From Anaerolineaceae bacterium (lineage in GTDB: Bacteria; Chloroflexota; Anaerolineae; Aggregatilineales; Phototrophicaceae): DNA of 47,669 nucleotides. Under the pieces are notes generated by a model that ran no database searches, was not told the origin of the DNA, and saw only the letters and a program-made list of their open reading frames with translations. This document shows, one piece after another, positions 27,565-34,733 of this stretch. Where the stretch lies: contig NZXX01000003.1 in assembly GCA_002702065.1 (NCBI GenBank), forward strand, positions 1 through 47,669, given 5' to 3'. Position 1 is the first letter of the stretch, and each line of letters opens with the position of its first letter. A program made the position numbers and the translations under genes.

Positions 27565-27822
27565 TTATTTGTCCAAATGTATCTCACACCTGATCAATCC
27601 CCTACCCTTGCCAGTTTTCCGCCGTTCGATCTGTTGCCTGAGTTGCTGTTTAGTCTTGTAGCTTGTGTGGGAGATCATCACATACCGCAACTCTTTAACT
27701 TGGGGTTTAGCAACCACAGGAGCCGTTTTAGACGGTTTTTTTGTAGGTGCAAGGGTTTGAACCGTATGTCGGGTATACAATCGCACATGAAGCCAATATA
27801 CACGAACACAACCCGGATTCAA
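27565..27822 (-). CDS. Possible small basic protein
   Basis: 85 codons with a TTG start and no clear ribosome site. The product is Lys/Arg-rich (KTKQQLRQQIERRKTGKGRG). I recognise no family. It may be the tail of a lost gene. Confidence 0.25.
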   Translation of the reverse strand: MNPGCVRVYWLHVRLYTRHTVQTLAPTKKPSKTAPVVAKPQVKELRYVMISHTSYKTKQQLRQQIERRKTGKGRGLIRCEIHLDK

Positions 27823-27826
27823 TCAG

Positions 27827-27882
27827 CGGCGCTTGCGCCGGTGGGTCTCATTACCCACCGTTATCAATAACTCTGATATAAT
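27827..27882 (+). promoter_or_regulatory. Promoter/operator region of the first AbrB-PIN module
   Basis: Two dyads are packed together: CGGCGC-TT-GCGCCG (27827-27840) and CGGTGGGT-CTCATT-ACCCACCG (27839-27860). A TATAAT -10 box follows at 27877-27882, 23 bp before the antitoxin ATG. Toxin-antitoxin operons are usually autorepressed at such sites. Confidence 0.55.
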
Positions 27883-27904
27883 CTCAGATAGAAAGAGAGT
27901 AACT

Positions 27905-28195
27905 ATGGAAAGCAAACGCACCTTCTCAGTCGGTGACAACGGCTCAATTGAATTGCCCGACTGGTTTAAGCAAAAATACAATATCAAACCTGGTGACGAG
28001 ATCAGCTACTTGGAGACTGATGCTGGCTTGTTAGTTGCACCCCGAATCGAGTTAGTCAACCAGTTGCTTGATCAGATTGGTGCAGGATTGAAAGCCAAGG
28101 ATATAACCTTGGAAGAACTGATGGAGAGTGGTCGAGAGTATAGAGGCGACATGCTGAGAGAGGATTACGGTATCGAAGCTGGCGCCGATGATTAG
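27905..28195 (+). CDS. AbrB/MazE-type antitoxin of a PIN toxin pair
   Basis: 96 residues. The N-terminal swapped-hairpin DNA-binding domain has TFSVGDNGSIELPDWF and KPGDEISY, with the LLVAPR strand after it. A C-terminal acidic region (EELMESGREYRGDM) would bind the toxin. The start is the ATG at 27905 with GAGAG upstream. The gene overlaps the PIN toxin by 8 bp. It is a paralogue of the antitoxin at 39106, sharing the layout and the C-terminal ELIESGRE-type motif. Confidence 0.88.
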   Translation: MESKRTFSVGDNGSIELPDWFKQKYNIKPGDEISYLETDAGLLVAPRIELVNQLLDQIGAGLKAKDITLEELMESGREYRGDMLREDYGIEAGADD

Positions 28196-28610
28196 AGCCT
28201 TCATTGACGCTAGTGTGTTGTTTGCAGCGACCTACTCCCCTACTGGCACAGCCCGCGACCTAATCAATCTCGGATTACGACAACAGATCGCTTTGGTGAT
28301 TAGCCCTCACGTAACTGAAGAAGTTCGACGCAACCTATCCAACAAATACCCCGAACGACTACCCACTTTTGAACTTATTCTCGCCAACGCAAACTTTGAA
28401 GAAATAGACAAACCCACCCACGAAGAAGTATTGCAGGCGGCAGACTATACCGCTTTGAAAGATGCGCCCATTGTGGCCGCCGCCGTCAAAGCGAAATGTA
28501 GTCATTTGGTCACGTATGATCGAAAGCACCTATTAGATCGGCCAGAAGTGGCTGAAGGGTCATGCCTGGAGATCGTTACCCCTGCTGATGTGTTGGATCA
28601 ACAGCAATAA
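28188..28610 (+). CDS. PIN-domain ribonuclease toxin (VapC-like)
   Basis: 140 residues. The acidic catalytic set of PIN nucleases is visible: IDASVLFAA (first Asp), TEEVRRNL (Glu), KDAPIVAAA (Asp) and VTYDRKHL (Asp). It would cleave RNA when its antitoxin is lost. Translation is coupled to the antitoxin. Probably a plasmid-stabilisation module. Confidence 0.9.
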   Translation: MIRAFIDASVLFAATYSPTGTARDLINLGLRQQIALVISPHVTEEVRRNLSNKYPERLPTFELILANANFEEIDKPTHEEVLQAADYTALKDAPIVAAAVKAKCSHLVTYDRKHLLDRPEVAEGSCLEIVTPADVLDQQQ

Positions 28611-28740
28611 ATAACCGTCCCCGTTGCATCTCATTTCGCTAACCGGCCAGTGGCCGACGCTCAATCTCGATCAACGGGGAATAAGGTTTGTTTTGCGTTT
28701 TTGCTATTTCTGGATATAGTTGGAGATTGTTACCTAAAAT

Positions 28741-28822
28741 GCAAAACACCCGCTGTTGGTTTGGCCGCCTACGCAGGTGTTTTCTAAAAATATGCACCCA
28801 CCCACGAGGGGCGGTGTTTTGC
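28741..28822. repeat. Three GGTGTTTT/AAAACACC sites upstream of the candidate Rep gene
   Basis: GCAAAACACC (28741-28750) and GGTGTTTTGC (28813-28822) are a perfect 10-bp inverted repeat, and a third GGTGTTTT lies at 28776-28783. The cluster sits 85-165 bp before the start at 28908. It could be an operator or iteron-like binding set for that protein, or part of an origin. Confidence 0.5.
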
Positions 28823-28907
28823 TTGTTACTACTTCAAGTATAACCAAAACTTGAAACGGCGCAAGTCTCTTTAATGTTGTCTCTCGTCGGTGGATTAAGG
28901 TCAGGTA

Positions 28908-30254
28908 TTGAGACCGGTCGAGAGTGTCGCAAATAACCTACCTCTACCCTCCCCTACTCTGGCGATGCTGGAGGTCATCTGGGAGGCGGCTATGGACGAT
29001 CCAGAGCGCCAGGCACTGGAGGCAGCCAGATATTGCCGTGATCAGGCCCCACATCTGCAAGAAGAGGTGAAAGCCAGGATCAGTCGTGGGCTGTCAGACC
29101 GCCAGTATGCTGATCTACTATTCAACCATCCCCTGGATGGACGAATTCAGGCCCTGAGTTTACTTGCTGAGATCAGCACGCCCAGACAGACCCCCACCCG
29201 TAATCAAATAAATTATCTCACTGCCCCACCCCAACTAGATGCCACCGCGACCAAGTTACAGGTGGCGGTACAGCGGTATATGGAAGGCATAAAGATCACG
29301 GAGTCGAAGCCTTCACCGGTGGAAGCGGAGGCTATCCGGATCGAGCCGGAGTTGGGACGTATGTCCACCGGCGCCTATATGGCCGGAGAGTTTCGACTGT
29401 GGTGTATTTGTCAGGAGTTGACCCGACAGGCAGACGGCAGCGGCAAAGTTGCCAAAAAAGCCCTCAGAGACGTTTTGCAGCGCTACGGGATCAACTACAC
29501 CCGCCAGCACTATAATGCTCTGCTACGGGCCGGAAACAGGCTATTTTGGAACCTGTCAAAGCGATATGTCTTCCTGCGGTCGCGGCAGTTTGTGGCTGTC
29601 GCGTTAGCCATCCGTCATCCGGAGTTAGTGCAAACCAATCGGCCAGGCGTACGCGAGATGTATGTGTCACCGGCGGGTAGCCTGGAGCGATGGGAAGCGA
29701 TGATATATGCGTCGTGGCTTATGTATCGAGAAGGCCCGACAATCAGCCGAATACAGTTGGAGAAGCTGTTTAATCGTACCCAGGAGACCATCAGGCGCTG
29801 GGAGCGAGATCGGCTGCAAAGCATCATCACCATTCGGCCCAACTACGCCCAACTGCACGACCCCAGAGCTATCGACTTCACACCACCCGAGGACAGATTC
29901 ACCTACCTGGCTGAAGTCAGAACCAGCACTGGCACCTATATCGTCGAGCGGCTGAGCTGGCGGCTGCCCAACACCTACTCCCCCACCGGCATCCGGCAAC
30001 ACCATCGCAAGGGACAAGCCCGGAAAGTCAGAACTGCGATCAACCACCACTTAACCAACCCTGCTGATAAAAGGCACGGCGGGATGCACATGGTTAAACG
30101 GTATTTTGACAGCGGTGAGGCAATCCGGTGCTACACCCAGAAACACCAGACCATCGGCTATTTATGGCGGGGAGAAACGCCCAGGCAGATCGGCATTTTT
30201 GAACCATCTACTGATGGTTTCACCCGCACCAGGGCGGGAGAAAAGATTGGCTAA
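28908..30254 (+). CDS. Hypothetical protein, candidate plasmid replication initiator
   Basis: 448 residues, no family recognised with confidence. Features: a basic middle region with a wing-helix-like stretch (RQHYNALLRAGNRLFWNLSK), a second possible helix-turn-helix (TISRIQLEKLFNRTQETIRR) and a basic, aromatic C-terminus. Repeated short inverted sequences lie just upstream. Its size, paired DNA-binding-like segments and position next to partition-like genes fit a Rep protein, but I see no catalytic motif. The start is a TTG at 28908 with AAGG about 9 nt before it; in-frame ATGs at about 28965 and 28992 are alternatives. Confidence 0.6.
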   Translation: MRPVESVANNLPLPSPTLAMLEVIWEAAMDDPERQALEAARYCRDQAPHLQEEVKARISRGLSDRQYADLLFNHPLDGRIQALSLLAEISTPRQTPTRNQINYLTAPPQLDATATKLQVAVQRYMEGIKITESKPSPVEAEAIRIEPELGRMSTGAYMAGEFRLWCICQELTRQADGSGKVAKKALRDVLQRYGINYTRQHYNALLRAGNRLFWNLSKRYVFLRSRQFVAVALAIRHPELVQTNRPGVREMYVSPAGSLERWEAMIYASWLMYREGPTISRIQLEKLFNRTQETIRRWERDRLQSIITIRPNYAQLHDPRAIDFTPPEDRFTYLAEVRTSTGTYIVERLSWRLPNTYSPTGIRQHHRKGQARKVRTAINHHLTNPADKRHGGMHMVKRYFDSGEAIRCYTQKHQTIGYLWRGETPRQIGIFEPSTDGFTRTRAGEKIG

Positions 30255-30309
30255 CGATCAGGAAAAAAAGTTTTTGCCTTGAATTTGGAAGATTTATTTG
30301 GAGTTCTTA

Positions 30310-30533
30310 TGGCATTTAAGAAAAAAACAGAAATGCGGTTATCTGTCTCTGTTTGGGAAACGGTGCGTTCACCGGGTAGCCGCAACGGGCGAACCCGCCG
30401 TTGGCAGGCTGTCACGGCCACCGGTGAACATCAAACATGCTACCGAATTTTTCCCCATTCCCCTACCCTATCAGCCCAAAAGCACTATCCAGAAAATTCT
30501 GGGCGGACTTGCCATCAGACTTGGCTTTCTTGA
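30310..30533 (+). CDS. Possible small basic protein, overlaps the RHH gene tail
   Basis: 74 codons from an ATG with GGAG about 7 nt upstream, beginning MAFKKKTEMRLSVSVWE. It contains the paired GTTCACCGG / CCGGTGAAC sequences and ends inside the opposite-strand RHH gene. It may be only a hairpin region between convergent genes. Weak support. Confidence 0.25.
30367..30429. repeat. Long-loop inverted repeat between convergent genes
   Basis: GTTCACCGG near 30367 and CCGGTGAAC near 30421 are a perfect 9-bp inverted repeat, with a GC-rich inner dyad (AACGG...CCGTT) between them. Candidate structured terminator region for the converging 28908 and 30463 genes. Confidence 0.45.
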
Positions 30534-30963
30534 CCACTAGCTCAGATTGATTGTCATCTTCAAACACTGCGTTATTAACTTGAGGAATGATCATAGCTTT
30601 AGGTGACCCAGGAGTGGCTGCGCCTGGTTGAGCTATGTTCTCAATAGGAGTATTCCCCTGCTCTATCAATAGTTGCTCTAATCGTTGGAGTTGCTCTTGA
30701 ATAGTGGTTTCTGGATTTGGTTGTTGTTCTAAAAAGCGCTGATAAAAGGCATCCTCTACCCAAGGGAATAGCGCCAGTAGAACCGTTAAGTTACCATTCC
30801 AGAGATCCATAATCAGGCGAATGCCATCTCGTACTACTTGGCTAAATGCCCTGCCCTGCTTCAGTTGATCGATCTCTTTGGCCAACTGCTGTTCATCAGG
30901 TTTATGCATATCCAACCAAAACTTGAATTGAAGGCGGAATCGATTTGTTGCCATACTTGTCAT
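30463..30963 (-). CDS. Ribbon-helix-helix protein, candidate plasmid partition (ParR-like) factor
   Basis: 166 residues. The N-terminal segment TNRFRLQFKFWLDMHKPDEQ followed by LKQGRAFSQVVRDGIRLI looks like a ribbon-helix-helix or ParR-type DNA-binding domain. A Gln-rich coiled segment and a charged C-terminus (SELVVKKAKSDG) follow, as in ParR-like proteins where the tail contacts a motor. The start is the ATG at 30961-30963 or the ATG at 30952-30954; AGAGGG lies just upstream of both. It is divergent from a MerR-like coiled-coil gene across a region full of TATAGCGC repeats, its likely binding site. Confidence 0.6.
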   Translation of the reverse strand: MTSMATNRFRLQFKFWLDMHKPDEQQLAKEIDQLKQGRAFSQVVRDGIRLIMDLWNGNLTVLLALFPWVEDAFYQRFLEQQPNPETTIQEQLQRLEQLLIEQGNTPIENIAQPGAATPGSPKAMIIPQVNNAVFEDDNQSELVVKKAKSDGKSAQNFLDSAFGLIG

Positions 30964-31009
30964 TTCCCTCTCACTAAGTTCATATGGCACTATGTGCCAG
31001 TGAAAAAGA

Positions 31010-31108
31010 TTGGCGCATAGCGCAATTTCGCTATACTGTATCACTTTTATAAATATTGCGCTATATAGCACTATATAGCGCTCCGTAGCGTTATGCAGTG
31101 GGGCAGGA
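31010..31108. promoter_or_regulatory. Centromere- or operator-like repeat cluster
   Basis: The 200-bp divergent gap between the RHH and MerR-like genes has a perfect dyad GCGCTATATAG-CA-CTATATAGCGC at 31058-31081. Further GCATAGCGC, CGCTATAC, CGTAGCG and GATAGCG elements surround it. Repeated half-sites next to an RHH gene are the usual form of a parC-type partition site and autoregulatory operator. Confidence 0.65.
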
Positions 31109-31160
31109 TAGCGAAGTGAGTTATAGTTGCTTGAAGTGTCAATACAAAGGATTAGAGTAA

Positions 31161-31775
31161 TTGACATTTTCAACCAAAGAAGTGGCACAAATTTTTGGAT
31201 TTGCCGAGCCAACCGTTAGGAAATGGGCGGTTGAGTTTGCTCAGTACCTATCCCCGACAGCTCAGCCAGGGGAGGGAAAGAAGCGTTCTTTTGCGATTGA
31301 AGACTTAGAAGTTGTAGCGTTGATTTCTGAGTACAAAGAACGTCAAGCTACTTTTGAAGATATCCATGTTGCACTCAAATCAGGGGCCCGAGGTGATCCA
31401 CCTGAGATTTCAGAAGGGCATCTTAAAGTTCTCTCAGCTACTGAGGGAGAGAAGCGAGCCAGTCTGGAAATCGTGGCATTGCAGCGTCATATCACTCAAT
31501 TGTCTGAGCGGTTAGAGAAGGCAGAGGCCTTAGCAGCGCAGACGCAACAACTCGGACAAGAAAACGCTAGCTTAAAAACTGAAACTAATTTACTCAGAGA
31601 GCAGTTGCAAAAGACAACAGAAGAGCTAAAACAATCTCGCGATGATATTCAGCGTCTGTCCAGAGAAGTAGGACAGGTACATGGCCAAGCGTATGTCGAA
31701 GGTTACAAGGAGGGACTGAGAGAACAGGGCAATCCGCCAGCAAAAGACAGTCAACAGCCGACTTCACAAAGTTAG
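31161..31775 (+). CDS. MerR-like HTH protein with coiled coil, plasmid maintenance
   Basis: 204 residues. The N-terminal MerR-type helix-turn-helix reads FSTKEVAQIFGFAEPTVRKW. From about residue 90 there is a long coiled coil (LSERLEKAEALAAQTQQ, then further heptads) and a Gln/Ser-rich tail. Such HTH-plus-coiled-coil proteins occur in plasmid partition and nucleoid organisation (KfrA-like by layout, not by sequence). The start is a TTG at 31161 with AGGA about 8 nt before it; no better start is in frame. It faces the RHH gene across the repeat cluster. Confidence 0.6.
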   Translation: MTFSTKEVAQIFGFAEPTVRKWAVEFAQYLSPTAQPGEGKKRSFAIEDLEVVALISEYKERQATFEDIHVALKSGARGDPPEISEGHLKVLSATEGEKRASLEIVALQRHITQLSERLEKAEALAAQTQQLGQENASLKTETNLLREQLQKTTEELKQSRDDIQRLSREVGQVHGQAYVEGYKEGLREQGNPPAKDSQQPTSQS

Positions 31776-31842
31776 CTCAACTTGCTATGCGGAGTTGATT
31801 CAACTTCTTGACATTGATGACGCGATCTGAAATAGTGTCCTT

Positions 31843-32643
31843 ATGTACACGGACTATTTTGGGTTAGCGGAAATGCCTTTCCGAATTACCCCCGATCCTC
31901 GCTTTCTGTGGTACTCCGAGCAGCACCAGGAAGCGAAAGGCAAAATCCTTTATCACATTCAACAGAGTGCAGGCCCTATTTATCTGCTGGCGGACATCGG
32001 TACCGGCAAGACGACTATTGCGCGCCGCATCGTAGAAGAACTCGAGCACGATGCCACCAAAAAAGTCGTATTTGTTTTTGCCCCCAAGCTGCCGACAACG
32101 AACGCTTTTTTGCGGTTTGTGATGGATGAATTTGAAGTCAAGACCAACCGGGCATATAGTAAGTCGCTGAAGAACTTTGAAGAATTTTTGCGCGAGCAAT
32201 ATGCCAAAGGGATCTCGCCGGTGCTGCTGATTGATGAAGCCCAGAATATGACACGGGACATGCTGCTGCTGATCCAGCACCTGTTCAATTTCAGCACCAA
32301 TACCGAGTTCTTAGTTCAGATGGCGCTGTTTGCTCAACCTGAATTAGACCCCAAGCTGAATCGCTTGACTTCTCTCAAGAATCGCATGAATATCGCACGC
32401 TTAAAGCCCTTCGACCAAGTGCAGACGCGCCAGATGCTGCAATTTCGCTGGACAGTGGCTGGTGGTAAAGAATTCCCGTTTGAAGAAGATGCCATTGAGG
32501 CGCTATACCGCGTGACAGCGGGTGTACCCCGGCTCATTGTCAAACTGGCGAACGAAGCGCTTATTAAGACGGCAGTAGACGGTCAATCCCGTGTTACACG
32601 CGATGCTGTCACCGCAGCCGCAGCAGAGACCAATCTGGCCTAA
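31843..32643 (+). CDS. ExeA/TniB-type AAA+ ATPase
   Basis: 266 residues. It begins YTDYFGLAEMPFRITPDPRFL, the standard ExeA/GspA opening, with Walker A in LLADIGTGKTTIARR, Walker B in PVLLIDEAQNM and an arginine-finger region SLKNRMNIARL. The family includes secretion and transposition ATPases, but no transposase or secretion partner is nearby. Its stop overlaps the start of the next gene by one base, so the pair forms an operon. With an RHH-like partner and repeat arrays it could be part of an unusual replication or segregation module. Confidence 0.8.
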   Translation: MYTDYFGLAEMPFRITPDPRFLWYSEQHQEAKGKILYHIQQSAGPIYLLADIGTGKTTIARRIVEELEHDATKKVVFVFAPKLPTTNAFLRFVMDEFEVKTNRAYSKSLKNFEEFLREQYAKGISPVLLIDEAQNMTRDMLLLIQHLFNFSTNTEFLVQMALFAQPELDPKLNRLTSLKNRMNIARLKPFDQVQTRQMLQFRWTVAGGKEFPFEEDAIEALYRVTAGVPRLIVKLANEALIKTAVDGQSRVTRDAVTAAAAETNLA

Positions 32644-32957
32644 TGCCTATGGGAACCTATACTGATCTCCTCAAAATAAAACCGCCTGCCACAAAAGCAG
32701 CTCAATCCACCGTATGGCAGCGTGTCCCCGAACAGGTGAACACCCGTTCGCCCGAACACCCGAACACCCGAACGGGTGAACACGTGAACAGGCGCACGCC
32801 TGAACGCCCGATCGGGCGACAGAGTTATAACGTGTTTTTGGATCAGCACGAGGCGCTGAAGCGACTGGAAGCACAGAGTTTCCTGTCTGGGAAGTCGCTT
32901 AGTCTGTCGGATATGGTCAGGCAGGCGCTGGATGACTATATCCGCAAACAGAGTTAA
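32643..32957 (+). CDS. Small RHH-like protein whose gene contains an octamer repeat array
   Basis: 104 residues. The C-terminal 45 residues (SYNVFLDQHEALKRLEAQSF, then SLSDMVRQALDDYIRKQS) resemble a ribbon-helix-helix domain. Residues about 30-58 are encoded by an 8-bp tandem array; because 8 is not a multiple of 3, the amino acids cycle (VNTRSPEHPNTRTGEHVNRR). That region is Arg/Pro-rich and probably unstructured. Start TAATG overlaps the ATPase stop. The protein may bind the repeats in and after its own gene. Confidence 0.6.
   Translation: MPMGTYTDLLKIKPPATKAAQSTVWQRVPEQVNTRSPEHPNTRTGEHVNRRTPERPIGRQSYNVFLDQHEALKRLEAQSFLSGKSLSLSDMVRQALDDYIRKQS
32722..32817 (+). repeat. Octamer tandem array 1 (inside the RHH-like gene)
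   Basis: About 12 near-tandem 8-bp units of the type GAACNNNN: GTGTCCCC, GAACAGGT, GAACACCC, GTTCGCCC, GAACACCC twice, GAACGGGT, GAACACGT, GAACAGGC, GCACGCCT, GAACGCCC, GATCGGGC. The 8-bp period is kept throughout. Confidence 0.85.
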
Positions 32958-32965
32958 TCAAAGGC

Positions 32966-33037
32966 GAACGCCCGAACGGGTGAACGCCTACACACCCGTT
33001 CTGCTGAACGGGTGAACACGTGAACAGGCGCACGCAT
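32966..33037 (+). repeat. Octamer tandem array 2 (downstream of the RHH-like gene)
   Basis: Nine 8-bp units: GAACGCCC, GAACGGGT, GAACGCCT, ACACACCC, GTTCTGCT, GAACGGGT, GAACACGT, GAACAGGC, GCACGCAT. A 30-bp block, 33006-33035, is identical to 32770-32799 in array 1, so the arrays share ancestry. Confidence 0.85.
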
Positions 33038-33082
33038 TTTTTCCCGATTTGACAATCTTTTTTCCATGTGCTTAAGTGGATG

Positions 33083-33390
33083 CATGTCCATTTTGGGACA
33101 TGAAACGCTACCGCTGCGGCGTATGAGCAGCGGCCTAAAGCTTTTGACGTGATGTTGGAATCGAGATGTGGAAACTGTTGCCTGGTGAAAATCGGGATAA
33201 ATCCGCTGTGAAAGGTGGATGAAGACACCTCAAGCGAAATGTGCTTTGCTCAAGAATTGTAAAATACGAGCGAAGCTCGCTTAGGAAGAACTCGGAAGGG
33301 GAGGGAAGGGCGACTCGAAACGGAGATCTGCTGAAAGGGTAAAAGCGACGACGGCTGCGGTACAGACAAATCTCTATGGCCGAAGGCCAT
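33083..33390 (+). ncRNA. Candidate structured RNA of unknown class
   Basis: Consecutive compact hairpins occur in otherwise non-coding sequence: CATGTCC/GGACATG (33083-33102), CCGCTG/CAGCGG (33111-33133), AGGTG/CACCT (33213-33230), CGAGC-GAA-GCTCG (33267-33279) and ATGGCC-GAA-GGCCAT (33376-33390). Between them are purine-rich single-stranded-looking stretches (GGAAGGGGAGGGAAGGG). Strand and ends are guesses. I cannot match it to a named family. Confidence 0.35.
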
Positions 33391-33639
33391 TATATGGCTT
33401 AGATTCCGATGCGTGAAAAGAAGCGTTAGTTGCGGCGTGATTCCCGGCGCTAAGTACGGCGTAGACCCCGGCGTGGCAGATGCCGCAGTGTTCCCGGTAT
33501 TTCCTGGCGAGTTGGTCATGCAAAGTTTGATACTCTTTTTGTCGTTCTCCTCAAAGAGGGGTACTCGTGGCCGCCTGAAGGATGCAGTCAACACAGACCG
33601 CATCGGGCAGGCCACTTCAACCCCTCCATCGTCGAACGA

Positions 33640-33895
33640 CCCCCACGTCGGGCCTCTTCACTAACGCTCGAAGCCCGACCACCCGGATTTTTGCTCGGTT
33701 CACCCCCTTGGTCATGAAAACATATCGTTTTTTGGCGCGTCGTGGGGGGTGAACTGCCCTTGTGCGGGACAGTCGTATCTCAGTCACGTAAACGGCCTGA
33801 TCGACTGCCCACCACTTCGGCGAGCACTGTCTCGGCTGCAAAGAGCGCAGCCGAGACTAAAATCCGGGTGGTCGGGCTTCGCCCCGACGTGGGGG
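33640..33895. repeat. Nested inverted-repeat block, candidate origin (oriV/oriT)
   Basis: The outer arms share 23 identical bases (33669-33691 and 33859-33881) plus a further CCCACGTCGGG-type pairing (33640-33652 with 33883-33895). Inside, GTTCACCCCC (33698-33707) pairs with GGGGGTGAAC (33745-33754), and GTCTCGGCTGC (33829-33839) pairs with GCAGCCGAGAC (33847-33857). Such layered symmetry is typical of replication or transfer origins. No nick site is recognised. Confidence 0.6.
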
Positions 33896-34035
33896 CGTGC
33901 CGTTGGCACGCAAAAACAAAAGCAGGAGCCGCTTGCGGCCGTCACATTTATAGAAATTGGTAGGAGGTTGTTTCACGTTGTGCAGTGCTGTTTTCACCTG
34001 AGAGAGAGGGGGAGGTGCCAGAGGATGTAGAGCAG

Positions 34036-34311
34036 TTATCTAATACGCCGTTTCCAGCAGCTCACGATCTGTACTCCGCCTAATGTGTCGCCGTCGTTAT
34101 TTATGGTCTTAAAGGCCACAGTCACGTCAAATTTGGCACGTGGGCGGTGTTGCCGTTGCAGCGTACCAGGAATGAGGGGATTGACCGAAAAACCACGTTT
34201 GAGGGCCTCTACAACCTGAAATCGGTATAAGCCATACTTATGCATTTGGTTCACTGCGTTATCGGTAAAAATGAGTTTGCCAATAGTGGGATCGCCGTAG
34301 ATGAGAGGCAT
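34036..34311 (-). CDS. Small DUF4258-like protein, possibly leaderless
   Basis: 91 residues from the ATG at 34309-34311. KLIFTDNAVNQMHKYGLYRF then VVEALKRG resembles the DUF4258 pattern (small proteins related to RelE/BrnT-type toxins), followed by a strand-rich end. There is no ribosome site. TATAAT on the minus strand (34321-34326) ends 9 nt before the ATG, so transcription probably starts within a few bases of the start codon. No antitoxin partner is adjacent. The family call is tentative. Confidence 0.5.
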   Translation of the reverse strand: MPLIYGDPTIGKLIFTDNAVNQMHKYGLYRFQVVEALKRGFSVNPLIPGTLQRQHRPRAKFDVTVAFKTINNDGDTLGGVQIVSCWKRRIR

Positions 34312-34320
34312 AGTGAGTAG

Positions 34321-34326
34321 ATTATA
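34321..34326 (-). promoter_or_regulatory. -10 box of the DUF4258-like gene
   Basis: TATAAT read on the minus strand, 9 nt before the ATG. The -35 position has only a weak TTCAAT. The spacing predicts a leaderless mRNA. Confidence 0.5.
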
Positions 34327-34733
34327 TACGAGCTTCAGGTGTTCATTGAAGAATGAGAGGGGCAAATTCTCAAAATTTTTGGCGAAAAAGGTCTCGTCGC
34401 AGCGCGATAATCTCGCGCTGCGACAATAGTACTACTCATATCCCCACATCTATTTACTCCAATTTCACTTATCACACTAATCAACTGAGACAGTGCCAGC
34501 TTCGCTACCTTTTTGCCTGTGATTAAATTAAGCTGTACTGATAGTTTGATGATCCTTAAAAAGCTATAAAAAGCTCTAAAAATATCTTTTGGAACAAATG
34601 CCCTCATAATAACTTGGGAGCAAACTTAGGAAATGGTTTCCCAAGATCAGGTGCAAACAAAAATTCCGATGTACACTCCTAAATTGTCGTTAATTGCGTT
34701 TCAATTACCTTTGTTGCTCAGGAGGAACAGGCC
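34327..34733. other. Intergenic region upstream of the transfer-type ATPase
   Basis: No gene supported. It contains the 12-bp-stem hairpin at 34396-34424 and AT-rich sequence leading to a strong AGGAGG ribosome site at about 34720. Confidence 0.5.
34396..34424. repeat. 12-bp perfect hairpin
   Basis: GTCGCAGCGCGA (34396-34407) and TCGCGCTGCGAC (34413-34424) pair perfectly around a 5-nt loop. No T-run on either side. Possibly a protein-binding dyad or transfer-region hairpin rather than a terminator. Confidence 0.65.

Larger units (their letters stand above)
27343..27904. other. Mostly gene-free stretch before the first toxin-antitoxin module
   Basis: It holds an inverted repeat of GCAGTTTGAG / CTCAAACTGC (27478-27510, 13-nt loop), one weak minus-strand frame and the promoter and operator region of the AbrB-PIN pair. 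No other features. Confidence 0.45.
32958..34035. other. 1.08-kb gene-free region with repeats, hairpins and nested inverted repeats
   Basis: No frame here has convincing coding character. It holds octamer array 2 (32966-33037), a run of short stable hairpins (33083-33390) and a nested inverted-repeat block (33640-33895). It lies between the RHH-like gene and the transfer genes. Likely contents are an origin (oriV or oriT) and possibly a structured RNA. Confidence 0.6.

Noticed and set aside
29667..30050. Minus-strand 127-codon frame inside the candidate Rep gene
   Set aside because: It has low-complexity Gly/Val-rich composition, no ribosome site and lies wholly inside a longer supported gene.
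32722..33037. Octamer arrays as a CRISPR array or minisatellite in a random frame
   Set aside because: Units are contiguous with an 8-bp period and no spacers, and array 1 lies inside a coupled gene with a supported start.
33413..33664. Plus-strand 83-codon frame and minus-strand 121-codon frame in the gene-free region
   Set aside because: Codon content follows short GC-rich near-repeats such as CGGCGT, and no start signal or homology is evident.
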